In this document: piece after piece, positions 50,975 to 62,111 of the stretch
Numbering within the stretch: position 1 is the stretch's first letter
How the letters are laid out: the number at the start of each line of letters is the position of its first letter
Source: Calvatia gigantea
Taxonomy: Eukaryota; Basidiomycota; Agaricomycetes; Agaricales; Lycoperdaceae
NCBI GenBank assembly: GCA_025093985.1
Contig: JACAAK010000001.1
Location: 1,364,001-1,428,000 of the forward strand
DNA: 64,000 nucleotides
Direction of reading: 5' to 3'
Notes under the pieces: generated by a model
What the model was told of the DNA's origin: nothing
The model's database searches: none
Seen by the model: only the letters and a program-made list of their open reading frames with translations
Position numbers and translations under genes: made by a program

Positions 50975-52203
50975 TTATACACCAAGAAGACGCTTCCCCC
51001 CTTGCCAGACCGTGAAGCTGACTGCGGTCATGGGAATCACCTTCAAATACCCGATGCTTAGTCCTACATAGAATCCTCCCCAACCCCGGCTTTGCCAAAT
51101 GGCTTTGACGGTCTCGCCCCACCGGAGCCATCTATCAGGTCTTGTGATTCCGCCAACCTGCATTCTCCGCCGCATTACCTCGAACGGATATGAAGCAGTT
51201 TGCGCAACTGCACCAGACAGAGCGCCAATTGTAAGATCTGCGATTGGTGTAGGGGTCTCGTGGCCAGTTTTTGAGGGTGGTAAAAATCGTGATCGAAGAT
51301 AGCCCCAACTAAGGAATGAAACACCAGCATATGGGACCATGCCTGCAATGGTCACCGTGAATCCGCGATAGAACTTGAGGAGGGGATATCGACTAAAATA
51401 CTGTGCAGTATCCATGACCTCAGTTGCATAGGCCGGGTTAACCGGCCGTTCATTGTATATATGTCGAAAAGCGCGCATAAAAGACGGTCGAGGGACATCT
51501 TGGTCGTACTTAGCTGACCGTGTGTGGAAGGCCATTCGAACACGAATAACTTCGAGAGGGTATGTAAAGAAAACTGACATGGTGCCTAGGTGTGCGAGTG
51601 AAATTCGGGTGTGAGAACGTCAAATCCGTCTGCCGCGCAACGGACAGCACACGCACCAGAAAGGGCGCCCGCAATGAATCTACGTGTGTTCGTTTCCTGA
51701 GCCTTTGTAGGCATTAGGAGCTAGTTTCATGTTCAGCATTCTTATGTGCGTGGGAGTCCAGAATCTTCCTACATAATGGGCTTGGTCATACATCATGAAC
51801 TTGATCGCAGCATAGGGGAAAATGCGGATAAGGGTGGCTGAATGGCCTTGGAGGAGCCCTCGAAAGCCAGAATGGATGTGGATCTCATGGACTGCGCGAA
51901 ATGTACCAACAAAGGTACCTAGACCATGCCGGGCGACGAGTCAGAAGCTCAACGAGATTCGAACTGAACATATGCGCACCTGCGTACTTCTGGAACTCTG
52001 GATTGGACGCCTGGAACAGGATCTTGACCCTATCGAGCGGTGCAACAACTGTTTTCGCCTGTGAAATGAGATGATAAGGCAAGCAGAGAATAGCAGAAGG
52101 GTAAACTCACGACGCATCCGGCGACCCCACCGGCGAGACCTGAGCGAATGATATAGTTAAGATTCTGCTTGTCGCGCTGTGTAGCTGCGGCATTTGGACT
52201 CAT
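50975..52203 (-). CDS. Mitochondrial coenzyme A carrier (Leu5/SLC25A42-like)
   Basis: Exons (minus): 52203-52111, 52058-51980, 51918-51773, 51720-51657, 51585-50975; 330 aa. This is a mitochondrial inner membrane carrier of the SLC25 family; members of this branch import CoA or its precursors. Three repeats are visible, each with the PX[DE]XX[RK] signature: PLDRVK in repeat 1, PLEVIR in repeat 2 and PFEVMR in repeat 3. Repeat 1 starts [22 protein letters not shown], and the segment [22 protein letters not shown] is typical of CoA carriers. A loop after [14 protein letters not shown] is longer than in small carriers, as in Leu5. Substrate assignment is by family resemblance. The start ATG at 52203 is preferred over an upstream non-ATG frame. 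The gene is divergent from HOP2 with 198 bases between. Confidence 0.88.
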
Positions 52204-52401
52204 TCGCAAGGCTATAGCCTGCAAGAGAACATGCAGATGACTGGGAATGGAGTGGATGAGAAATAAACCTTGCGGTGCTCAACCTTGGTCCTCCCGGTTG
52301 ACCGTTGATCCGTTCCGGACTGTGCCGGATATCCAGACTGGCTATCCTTGACTATCACAAACTCACAATCCTTGCGTCTTCCTTCAAACCAAACCTCGCT
52401 C
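52204..52401. promoter_or_regulatory. Compact divergent promoter, CoA carrier and HOP2
   Basis: Only 198 bases separate the two start codons, so the promoters of a housekeeping carrier gene and a meiotic recombination gene overlap. No clear TATA box was found in it. Confidence 0.45.
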
Positions 52402-53389
52402 ATGGCGTCCAAGGCAAAGGTAGAAACAAAGGTCCCTGTTCTCAAAGGTCAAGAAGCCGAGGACAAGATTCTTGAATACATGAAACTCGTAAATCAAGTC
52501 TCGTGCTTAAGAGCCCACTCACACCCTGCACCTAGATGAACCGTCCGTTCGGAGCTGTCGATGTGGCTGCTAACCTCAAGGGCGTTGTGCCAAAGGCAAC
52601 CACGCAGAAGATTCTCGTAGCGCTTGCGGAAAAGGGCGAGTTAACACAAAAGACTTACGGTATCCCGGCGGCAAGCTGTGTATATGCGCTTCCTCGTTTG
52701 ACATACCCACAGGAAAGACCACCTTCTTTGTGGCCAACCAGTCCAAAATAAATTGTCTCCCTGCCGAAGACATTGCAGCTTTAGAAACAGAACTGAAGAC
52801 CGTCGAGGAGGGAAGTAAGGCTTTAGCGATTGAGCTACGAAATGCTTCGGCTGGCGAGACATCTAGCGCTTCTCCCTGGAGCCCAAATGTTGATTTCTCG
52901 GGTGGATAGAACTAACCAAAATGAAATCCAATCCAACTGACGCCGAACTCGATGCTCGAATCGCCGAGTTGACTAACCGGGTATATTTGTAGAAGAGTGC
53001 TATAAATTTCTACGCGGGCTAAATCATCACAGATCACACAAGCTAAGGAACGGCTTGAACCCTTGCGCCAAGGAGCACCTCCAATTTCCAGCGAGGACTT
53101 GCAACGAATAGAGAACGAATGGAAACTTTGGCGAGGAGAATGGGTCCGACGGCGAAATTTTTTTATAGAGTAAGGCTGTTGTCTGGTGGCAGAAACTGCG
53201 CAGTCAAAGAGCTCACGGGTTTTGATCGAGCGCAGGTTCTGGCGGCTCGCAACAGACGCCCTTGTGCCCCAGGATGCGAACGAACTTGCAGAGGATCTTG
53301 GGATTGAATGGGATAGCTTAGAGCATGTTGCTGTCGAGGGGGGACCCCTGTGCGTAGAGCATAAGAGCCTGAAGCGGAAGCGGTGTTAG
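52402..53389 (+). CDS. HOP2: Meiotic homologous-pairing protein Hop2
   Basis: Exons: 52402-52488, 52536-52659, 52713-52853, 52910-52980, 53033-53169, 53236-53389; 237 aa. Hop2 works with Mnd1 to help Dmc1 and Rad51 pair homologous chromosomes in meiosis. The N-terminal winged helix reads ILEYMKLMNRPFGAVDVAANLKG and ATTQKILVALAEKGELTQKTYGKTTFFV. A leucine-zipper coiled coil (about 75-150) follows, then the C-terminal FWRLATDALVPQDANELAEDLGIE, which is strongly typical. The length matches human PSMC3IP (217 aa) closely. The third intron needs a GC donor (GCGAGA at 52854); an upstream GT donor at 52815 also keeps phase but would delete part of the zipper. Probably meiosis-specific expression (family knowledge). 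Confidence 0.9.
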
Positions 53390-53521
53390 TTAACTTACTT
53401 AGTAGTAATTGTCAAATGGGAATGACATCAGTGACGGCGCAAAACACAGACAAACGGAAGTCTGTTGCCCCCGGCATCGCGAGGGCTGTGGCCCACCATC
53501 CTCTTTCTCTCTCCTACCTCC

Positions 53522-54577
53522 ATGTCCTTCCAAAATCCAGTCAGTTCCCCCTGCTTGTGCCCTATATCGCCCTGCTCACCATACTCAACAGATTCGACGG
53601 AAACTCGTCATTGTTGGTGATGGCACGTAGCTCTCGCTACCCCCTGTCCAGAATCTTACCATTTCCTTCAGGTGCTTGCGGGAAGACCTCGCTTCTCTGC
53701 TCGTTTGCACTAGGGAGGTTCCCAAAAGAATATGTGCGTTCGTCTCTCTCTTCCGCCTATCAAACACCACCCTGACCCCTTCTAGGAACCTAGTAAGCAC
53801 CCCCACTGTATCCTCTTCGTCTTTGACCCAACCTTAATTCCTTCATCTAGCCGTGTTCGACAATTATGTAGCTGAGATTAAGCTTGACGAAAAGCCCGTA
53901 CAGCTGGCACTGTGGGATACTGCGTATGTTACCACATCCTTCAACAGAGTCCAATCACTTAACCCTCCCTTCCCGGTTGGCAGTGGTCAGGAGGAGTACG
54001 AGGTACGCACATCTTCGTCACCCAAGGAAGTTACAGTTTACCCAGACATGTATTATAGCGACTGCGGCCCATGTCTTATGCCCATTCCCATGTCATCCTC
54101 ATTGCCTTCGCCCTCGACACTCCTGACTCGTTAGAAAACGTCACAACAAAAGCATGTCCCTCCACCATCTCCAATATCTAACCAAGCTAATGCCAACGTT
54201 ACTTTCAGTGGATTGAGGAAGTTCGGGAACTCTGCGGTCCGACTATCCCCGTCATCCTTGTAGGTTGCAAGGCAGATCTACGGCCAAACATCGAACATCC
54301 GGACACACCGGACAACCCCTGTCCATGGGTGACGCGTGAAATGGGCGAACGTGTTGCACAAGCCATCGGTGCGCGTGCATACAAAGAATGTTCAGCCCTC
54401 AAAATAGAAGGTGTCGATGATGTTTTCGAGGCTGCAACAAGGGCCAGCATGCTTATGCGAGATGGTGTGCCAAGCCATCCGCAAGCTGCAGAGGCAAGGC
54501 ATAGTCGACGACGGAGCACGGGAAAAGCGGCCTCGGACGAAACAGGTGGAAGCTGGAAATGCTGTGTAATCTGTTGA
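53522..54577 (+). CDS. Rho-family small GTPase
   Basis: Exons: 53522-53539, 53592-53622, 53672-53733, 53786-53792, 53851-53923, 53984-54002, 54059-54151, 54209-54577; 223 aa. Rho GTPases switch actin organisation and cell-wall synthesis at growth sites. The G-boxes are GDGACGKTS (P-loop), EPTVFDNYVAEI (switch I with the effector Thr), WDTAGQEEYERLRPMSYAHS (switch II), VGCKADL (guanine specificity) and ECSALKIEG. The Rho insert helix region is present (residues of PDTPDNPCPWVTREMG). The C-terminus is basic and ends CCVIC, a CaaX-type box for prenylation. It is longer than Rho1 (about 193 aa) because of the hypervariable tail. Introns 2 and 7 need GC donors, and exon 4 is 7 nt. The Rho2/Rho1 branch is likely; exact orthology is unclear. 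Confidence 0.9.
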
Positions 54578-56664
54578 AACCCATGGAGGTGACAGCTGAC
54601 CGGCTACAGAGACCAAGGGAGCATTGATACCTGTGGTTTGTTCTATTAGTTGGCTCATTCCTCTGACATGGAGGTTCTTACCCACCGAGCCTGCGAATTC
54701 TTCCCCGATTGTAACCTCAAGCTTTGATGCTTCCCCACTCCTTCGCCTTCTCCCTTGCATTATTGTCGGTACATAACTTTTCTCTATCCATTTACTTTCC
54801 TTTTCAGATTTCTCCCTTTCCTGCACTTACTCATTTGTGCTGATATTATGTTTTCTTTGATTTGGCTATCTGAGTCCCCTTTGCCCCGTACTGCCGTTTC
54901 CCTGTCCATCCTTTTTCCTCGAGCTACCCTTGTTTTACCTCTAGACACATTAACACCTCCCCCGTCCACGTTCTCTATACGCTATGAATCACTACACATA
55001 TCCGCATTCACGAGACTCGAAGAACAGCCAACGTCGGCAGATAATCGCTGCCCTCACCCATGTGGTCCACTCGACGGAGAGCTAGTTCACTGCACCAATA
55101 TTACCTGGTAGTATAGTGAGGTGGGTTGTGACAGAGTGGTGGAAGAAGCCTGCAGGGAGGTTTTGAAGCCGCAGATCATTAAGTAACCATGCAAGATAAC
55201 AAACAGTAATATCGAGTGTTCGACCCTACTGATTCCGAGAAATACCCTGCGAGAGTATCGCCCTCCCTGACAACTTCACGCACTTTGAAACTGTCCTGAA
55301 GCGGTGTTTGACGAAGCCCCAAGAGAGACATCAAGATAACAAATCGAAGGGGGGGACGATGCGTGGCGTTCATGTCGGTCCAGGCACACGCTTCATTCCA
55401 AACGTCAAGCTACAACGCGCCCATGGTTTGCTTGTCCGACTGTATTGTTGATCCCTTATATTACGCCGTGCAGGCTCCGCAGGAAGCTGGGAGGTGTGGT
55501 GGAAGCATCTCTCCAAATCCACTTGGAGTGGAATCAACCACTTGGACATCCCACACACACCCACATTGGCCCAAGCTACCGTCAGGGTTCCAATGCCATG
55601 CCTAATCGTACAAGCGGGGAAGTGCTGCGTACATAGTCGAAATACTATTTTGAAAGACATTCGAAGCGTTTCGTCATCCGCTAATTGGTGTCATGCACAA
55701 ATTGAGTCGCGGATTGAACGGTGCCTGGCTGTACGGAACATTCTGGTATGGAACAAAGCGCTATGTTTGCAGGGACATGCATCTTGGGACCACTTCGGGC
55801 ACATCTTCGTCCGTGCAAATTGTAATCCTCCGTTCCACCGCCCACATTACGCACCTACAGCCCTTCAATTCGTTCGTAGGCCACGTCATGAAGGCTCGTC
55901 AGAACACCAAGACATTTTGATGAGATTGACAAAGTGCGCATCAGCTCAAACTGGATGACTTGCGAACACAGACGAAAATCACTGCCCTGCGCCCGTGACA
56001 TCACAAACGCTATGAAGCCAAAGGCAGTTATAACCGCTATTTGCTTTCGTTAAGCAATCATCCATGGAACGGCCTGTATGAATGGGACGTATGGTATGAC
56101 GAGGCATCCTTCCGTGTGCATGGACATCAAAAGGAACGGCCAGACAGAACTAAATGGACAACGGAAAAAGGAGCGCAATCACTCACAAGCACAAGCCACG
56201 TAGTTCGCGGTCAAAGAGCACAAGATCATCAACCCAAGTCACTTGACCTTTTCACCAACTCTTTCATTTGTAGACTGCAGATAGCACTCTATTCCTGGCA
56301 GGTAACATTGCCGATCTATCGAGGAAGAGACCTTGGATAGGATGGTACCTGATCGGTGGTGTTTCCGACCGCGCGCTCGTACACGACCGCCAGGGTGAGG
56401 CTGCCAGCATAGAAGATATGAGGAGGAATTTTGTTAGGGGAGGGTTGTGTAGGTGCTTTAAACCTCATGGGGATCTGTAGCCGTGAGGCACAGAAATTCC
56501 CGAAAGATTGCAGACCGCTTGCTTGAATGTTTTATTAAGTGTTATGGACTCTAAGGAGAATCTAACAGCGATTAAGGTGCGAGAGGTGGAGTTAGTCCAA
56601 CATGTAGGAATATAGCGATTAACATACGAATCGATATGCTACATGTTCTTGAGCCATCACAGCC
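54578..56664. other. Intergenic gap of 2.1 kb
   Basis: I found no gene here. Several overlapping open frames between 55360 and 55960 on both strands lack motifs, start-site context or joinable introns. The first few hundred bases should be the Rho 3' region, and the last ones the ISA2 3' region. Confidence 0.5.
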
Positions 56665-57407
56665 TTATTCCTTCAGCTCCCAACTGATACCACATCCACA
56701 CCCATTCCCCTTCGATTGAGGGTTGTTATCAACGCGGAAACTACTACCAATCAGTTCTGTCGCAAAGTCCACCGTTGAACCATTCAAGAGCGACAGAGAG
56801 ACTGCGTCAACAAAGATGTTTGAGGGCTTGATTGTTGGGTGGGAGAAATGGCTTTCAAAGGGCGTGAGTCTGTATTGGTATTGAGAGAGAGAAGGCAGAC
56901 GTACTAATCGTCTGGTAAGGTCTCCTTCGCCAGCTCCAGTTTGTATTGGTATCCGTGACACCCCCCGGACTCAACAACTATGCGCAACGCGGCTTCAGGA
57001 TTATTCCCTCGCACTGCTATTGACCTAAGTTGCTAAGCCATACCAAAATTTCAGCATAATTATACACAGAATAATAGCACAAACCGCACCTCGGCCGCCC
57101 TATCAGTGATGACTAACTTAACTTGTTCGGGTGGCATTAATTCCACATCCAACTCCTCTTTCTCGATATACTCGGGCGAAGGCATTTGTAGTACCACAGT
57201 AGGTTCCGATGGTAATTGATTCACCGGCGCAGCGTGACGCGGCGTCGACGTGAACAGTGATCTGGCAGGCAAATGGGCAACTTTAGAGGAGAGGCGGAGG
57301 ATTCGGGCGAGGAGTTGTCGGCGACATAGAGGAGCTTGGGTTTCCCGTGCGATGAAAAATGAGGCATTCCTGGAGAGACGGAGAAGTGAGCGTTGGGTGC
57401 TGGCCAT
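56665..57407 (-). CDS. ISA2: Mitochondrial iron-sulfur assembly protein Isa2
   Basis: Exons (minus): 57407-57090, 57032-56905, 56851-56665; 210 aa. Isa2, with Isa1 and Iba57, builds 4Fe-4S clusters for aconitase and lipoate synthase in mitochondria. Residues 1-50 are rich in Arg, Ser and Leu with few acids, as in a targeting presequence. The HesB/A-type domain starts near MPPEQVKLVITDRAAEQLRS. The three cysteine ligands are present: one in VVESGGCHGYQY and two in GNGCGCGISWE near the end. The block HFSHPTIKPSNIFVDAVSL with LNGSTVDFATELIGSSF is typical of Isa2. The second acceptor (TTTGAAAG) was chosen because the nearer CAG would create a stop. The length fits the family. Confidence 0.9.
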
Positions 57408-57786
57408 CCGAGGGTAGGAGTTGTAGCAGGCCAGTGAGATGGGATGTGGTCTTCAAGGATACCTGACAAAGTGAGACTGTCAGCCGAAAAGGCCCTGGTG
57501 ATCGCGTGACTATCTGCCCAGCCATTCCCCATCCTCTCGTAACGTACATCCCCAAAATAGATCCACAGCGAGAGATTTATATGCATTGATGAGTTGTATA
57601 TGCACTATGTCAAAGTTTACAACATGTGTGAGACTAATCAAAATAGACGGATGTCAAAATCGGTCCCTCTTCATCGTCTGAGGGTATCTCCTGGGACCGC
57701 CTCTCTGAGGCCTGGTGCAAATTAATTATTGTCCTGCAGGTCTATAAATAGGATAGATAAAGGTCCTCATGCGCCTTTGTGCGTGT
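57408..57786. other. ISA2 upstream region
   Basis: About 380 bases with the ISA2 promoter (minus) and the uncertain end of the next gene. A TATAAATA stretch lies near 57740, but it cannot be tied to a gene. Confidence 0.35.
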
Positions 57787-59037
57787 CTAACGAAATAGAC
57801 TCACCATCGATGTGGTAATAGCCAAGAAAATCCTGTCCCAGCATGGGTCAGTAAATGGCAAACCAATGCAAATCAATAATTTGGTGCGCACGGAAAAGCT
57901 GAATAGCTCAATGTGTTCATCTGGGTTCCAAGTCGTGTCCAAACACCGTCTATAATAATCCAGACGGGAACCGCTACAGGAAAATCTCAGCGAAGGGGAT
58001 GCGGCCGAGAGGTAGAATACCTCACCACAAGCTAGGACAAATGTCACGCCGTTTTCGCAACTGATATGGAGTAGAAAGCGAATCATCCCCACACTCCTAG
58101 GTAATTGGCTAAGGTCGGCATACTTAACCAACGCAAGGCTCCAGAGACAGATTTGTACAAAAGTTTCTGTCCCACTGGAATACGTTCAAAACAAACCTGA
58201 ATGCGAGTTGTCTCCCCTAAACTGCGTAGTACGTACCACAAGCACAGAACCTGCCTCGGTATAGACTCCACGACGAAACAGCTCTGTTGTAGGTATGTCA
58301 TCTCCCCCATGGCCATGGTCGTGAAGACAACGCAGGCAACGCAATCAAGAACGAGGAATGCGCAAAGGAGTACCCCTATCCAAAAGTCATGTTTCCACAA
58401 CGCATAAACTAAGAGAAGACAGTAAGTCCAATGTAAACGGACTCTGGGGCACAGGTGCAAGACGAACCGTGCTTTGACAACAAGATTTGGAGCATAACTA
58501 AGCCGAATGCGCCAATGTACTGCTGCGAGAACCAATAAAAGTTGCACATTGAGCGTGAAACTGTGGTAATACTCGAAAGGTAATTGAAAGCAGCAAGGTG
58601 CAGCCTGAAGGGGTCAATTCAATTCAATTCATTATGCAGGAGTAGTAGGACAAAGCTTTATTCACACTTGACCCAGGAGACCAGTGTATCGTGCTAAGAT
58701 GTAGATGCATCGTAGATGAAGGGGAAAATCAGGATTCCTAGTTTCAAAGTTCGTCAAAACCGGAGAGGAATGCGGCGAGAGAAAAACACACCTCCAGATG
58801 CTTCTGACTTCGAATGGAAGGGCTTGCAGCCATTCGCAGGTCGTGTATGCCACTCCCGCACCTGTGACCTGTAAGTTGGGGCGTAATATTCCCAGTGCGG
58901 GCCAGATCACTCACAAGAACTCGCTTGTGAAAGCACCGACGGTGGAACATGCAACATGTTACACACCTAAACAGTGATTGAAGTGAAGGGGGAGGGGGGA
59001 GGGGGTTGTTTAAGGCCAAACGGAAAGTCTCCTCCAT
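57787..59037 (-). CDS. DUF6533-like multi-pass membrane protein (3' end uncertain)
   Basis: Exons supported (minus): 59037-58915, 58868-58792, 58737-58668, then from 58604 on. The first joined exons read VTGAGVAYTTCEWLQALPFEVRSIW and then LRCIYILARYTGLLGQ, the hallmark of the Agaricomycete DUF6533 family (LPxEVxxIW followed by a RY-containing helix). The fourth exon adds helices: VQLLLVLAAVHWRIRL, WTYCLLLVYALWKHDFWIGVL and LDCVACVVFTTMAM. Downstream, segments around KSVSGALRWLSMPTLANYL and CENGVTFVLACG fit later helices, but I could not find one consistent splice chain to a stop; an end near 57787 is an estimate. The function of this family is unknown; a receptor-like role is often supposed. 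Confidence 0.6.
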
Positions 59038-59617
59038 CTTGCGGCAATTAAGTACCGAGGCGCAGTTCTTTTCGGTCCCGTGGCATCAAATACTAAACTA
59101 CACTCGATCTGTGATAGGAGTCTGTTAGCCTGGGTCATGCGGCCCAACCTTTTGGTCAATTGTCAGGGAAGTGGAGAGATACGAAAACCGACAACAAGTA
59201 AATTAATTGTGAGTAAGTATATCGAGGTATTCCGTTAGTTGGGAGGAAGCCAGAGATTGAATGCAGATACGTAGAGGTGGCAGTTCGGGCGGGAGGAGGT
59301 TATTCGGTGTACTTATAAATAGAAAGGTCGGGATGGTTTGGATAATATGTAATACTTTTTAAGCACGTTCGTCGCGTTATCGGCCAGGCTTCTCGTGTTC
59401 GAGCGTGCCTGTTGCATGTCAATGCAAGAGATATCAAGGGTACCGGAAACAATCAAGGGTGCACGGATGCAGATTACAGAACTCTTGGGCTATGGGAAGT
59501 CCGGAACCGATTCTTTGGAAGCTGTAAACTGACTAAGGGTGGGTGGCTTACATAATCTGGATGAGGCTGGAGCAAAATGACTTGAAGCTTTTGGTTGACG
59601 TTGAATCTGTATCTCTC
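59038..59617. other. Divergent intergenic region
   Basis: About 580 bases between the DUF6533-like gene and the G-patch gene. It holds both promoters and one TATAAATA stretch. Confidence 0.45.
59314..59321. promoter_or_regulatory. TATAAATA stretch, candidate TATA box
   Basis: TATAAATA on the plus strand about 300 nt before the G-patch ATG. The distance is long for a core promoter, so the assignment is uncertain. Confidence 0.3.
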
Positions 59618-60973
59618 ATGGCAGCATCGCAGAAGGTGTCGTTTACTGTACGCAGACCAACCCCAGTCTCCCGCGCAACTTCCTCTGGCCCAGATTCTGA
59701 TAGCTCTTTCAAAATCCCAACTCTTCCTCGCCACCTCGCGCCATCCACAGAATCTACACCTCTCGGAAGCCCTTTAGCTCGCAGCGAAGCTGACTCTCCA
59801 CACACCAACGGTTACAATGACGACTCCAGCGACGAAGATGATCAGATTCAGGATGAACTCGTAACTGGGTTTGATAGATTCGGTGTTCAGCGGTGTGTTC
59901 ATTCTTTCCGATGGCTATCGCGGTCATCTCAACTCACAAAGGTTCCTCTCGGTTATTCTTTGACAAATAGGTTGCACGAGGACAGGAAAAAGAAGAAACA
60001 GGAACCCCTGGTTATTCCTGCGCTTAAGAATAAGGACTGGCGGGAACTAGCTCGTAAACGGCGGAGCGCCCAACAGTTCGTACCAGCATCAGCGAAAGCA
60101 CAGACCGGAACTGATGGTTCAGTCGGTGGATTGGGAACAAAGGACGTCATTGGCGCAGGAGCTGTATTATCCGGCATCCAGCTACACAAAAAGGAGGTTA
60201 AGGTTGAAAATCAACAAGGCCTACTCGTAAAGGAGGAGGTCGTGGAAGACGTTAAAATGGAAGAGGTCAAACTTTCTGAAGACGAGATGGCTCGGCAAGC
60301 CATTTTAGCCGAAGCGAACGGTATCTCGGCAGATGGAACGACCATTGGTGCCATAACCACACCGATAACCGAAGGCGACGCATACAAGCAGGACGTCGAG
60401 GACCTTCCTGACGTTGCAAGTCTTGAAGATTACGCACGCGTCCCTGTTGAGCAGTTTGGTGCTGCCATGTTGCGTGGTATGGGTTGGAAGGAGGGCACTG
60501 CCGCCTCAAAGCGCGGCAAAGGACCTGTACAACCATACCTTCCTGAAGCTCGCCCGGCACTCCTGGGCATTGGAGCAAAAGAGATGGAAGCATTTGACGA
60601 TGGTACCAACAAGAAGAAAGCAGTCCGACCGGAACGAAAGTATGTTCCTGTGATTAAGAAGGAACGGGAACGGGAGGTCACACCTGGACCAGGACGAGAG
60701 CGGTCGCGATCTCCGCGTAGTTCAAGGCGAAACTCACCGTCCTCTAACGGTGAGAGAGACCGCAGCGATCGTCGAAGGGATAGCGATTATGATCGTAAAC
60801 GTGAGCGGGAGAGGGACAGAAGAAAGGAAAAGTATAGGGACAGTCATAGGGAGAAGGGTAAAAAAAGGGATCGTTACGAACGGAGCGGTGACAGACGGGA
60901 AAAGGACGGACAACGGGACTACGATAGAGACCGCTCCGATAGACGAGAAGGTTCGAGGAGAAGGGATCACTAG
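59618..60973 (+). CDS. Spp2-type G-patch splicing factor
   Basis: Exons: 59618-59892 and 59971-60973; 425 aa. The intron (78 nt) is a multiple of three and could be read through, but it has a GTGTGT donor and TAG acceptor and its removal joins FGVQR to LHEDRKKKKQ, so splicing is preferred. Spp2/GPKOW proteins activate the DEAH helicase Prp2 before the first catalytic step of splicing. The G-patch is at VPVEQFGAAMLRGMGWKEG. It is preceded by a conserved N-terminal basic patch with IPALKNKDWRELARKRR and followed by PYLPEARPALLGIGAK. The C-terminal 110 residues are almost pure Arg, Asp, Glu, Lys and Ser (RS/RE/RD-like), as in splicing factors. Start ATG at 59618 matches MAASQKVSFTVRRP. Confidence 0.88.
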   Translation: MAASQKVSFTVRRPTPVSRATSSGPDSDSSFKIPTLPRHLAPSTESTPLGSPLARSEADSPHTNGYNDDSSDEDDQIQDELVTGFDRFGVQRCVHSFRWLSRSSQLTKVPLGYSLTNRLHEDRKKKKQEPLVIPALKNKDWRELARKRRSAQQFVPASAKAQTGTDGSVGGLGTKDVIGAGAVLSGIQLHKKEVKVENQQGLLVKEEVVEDVKMEEVKLSEDEMARQAILAEANGISADGTTIGAITTPITEGDAYKQDVEDLPDVASLEDYARVPVEQFGAAMLRGMGWKEGTAASKRGKGPVQPYLPEARPALLGIGAKEMEAFDDGTNKKKAVRPERKYVPVIKKEREREVTPGPGRERSRSPRSSRRNSPSSNGERDRSDRRRDSDYDRKRERERDRRKEKYRDSHREKGKKRDRYERSGDRREKDGQRDYDRDRSDRREGSRRRDH

Positions 60974-62111
60974 ATCGGTGCTTTGGAATATATGAACACT
61001 ATCACCACCGCTGCAAAGGTTTCTTCATATCTACATGTATGCGTAACTTAGCTGATTATTGATATTACAGCGAGGCATATTTCTCGTTTCGCCTTGCGTG
61101 TGTGTATCTTCTTCCACAAGGAACAGAAATCTGTCAGTACCAGGCGATGGCAATCCAAATTACAAAGTTTGGAAATGGTGCGCATGACAGGGAATAATTC
61201 CTTGGCTGCAACCCCTCCCTCATTTTCGCGGTCCCAACGCTGCAACGGTAGCACTGACCGGGTCTTAACCATACCTCACAACACCGGCAATATCACCAAT
61301 ATTTCAATAGGGCTCCCTAACATTTATTCCCTTCCGACAAACTACGAGCCTCTTGGCTTTCCCAGGCCCAAGCCCTTTATTTTTGCCTCTAAGGGTACCA
61401 CAGCGGAAATTACCAGCTCGCAACGTCCACTGAGTGGCGTGGCAGGCATAAGCGCTTCCTCGCTTGTCCCTGATCCATCCTTCTCACTCCTCCCACAAAA
61501 TATAATTACTCCACCCACTTTAACGCTACAACTTCTCTTTCACGCAAGCAGGGCAAGCTGCTGACTAACCCCCTATCCTAGGAGCCACCAGGATCCTTTG
61601 CCTGCCCAACACACCTTACCACACGACATCCCGCACACCCAGTCACCTCTTTCCTTTTCCCGTTCCTGCGTCAGGACTTTCATCCCAGGTGTGCTGGCAC
61701 ATGATGACAATCTGACGTCAAGCCACGGATGCGACAAATCTTTCCTGATCACGAATACTCACACACAGACTGTGGAAGCATGAGATCGTCAATTTTATTA
61801 TCCTGGACCCCCCCTGTCCCTGAGCACCGCGGGTTATGTGCTTATTCAAGAATCAAGGTTTTCTGGAAGAGGTTGACAGGGAGATTGGCGAGATGGAGCT
61901 GAGTCTTAAGGTTCGGGCACGGATCATTGCAGAATCTTACCCGCTGCCGTACGTATCTATTTTAACGCCCGCTTAATTATATCCTTACTTCCAACGGATC
62001 AACGCCTGGAATAACAAGTTGTACCACTCGTCAACTACCTTTTGTATGACCGCAGTTTATCCAACGACCACAGTCTACACTCAATCAACTGCCCACCTTT
62101 GCAAGCGTTGA
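60974..62111. other. Intergenic gap of 1.1 kb
   Basis: Holds the 3' regions of the G-patch gene and the convergent acetyltransferase gene. The largest open frame (61094-61564, plus) shows no known motif and has a composition like non-coding sequence. Confidence 0.45.

Noticed and set aside
53592..53671. A GT donor four bases upstream of the P-loop junction in the Rho gene
   Set aside because: It keeps phase but deletes two invariant P-loop residues, which would destroy nucleotide binding.
61094..61564. 156-codon frame downstream of the G-patch gene
   Set aside because: No conserved pattern; it most likely lies in the 3' region.
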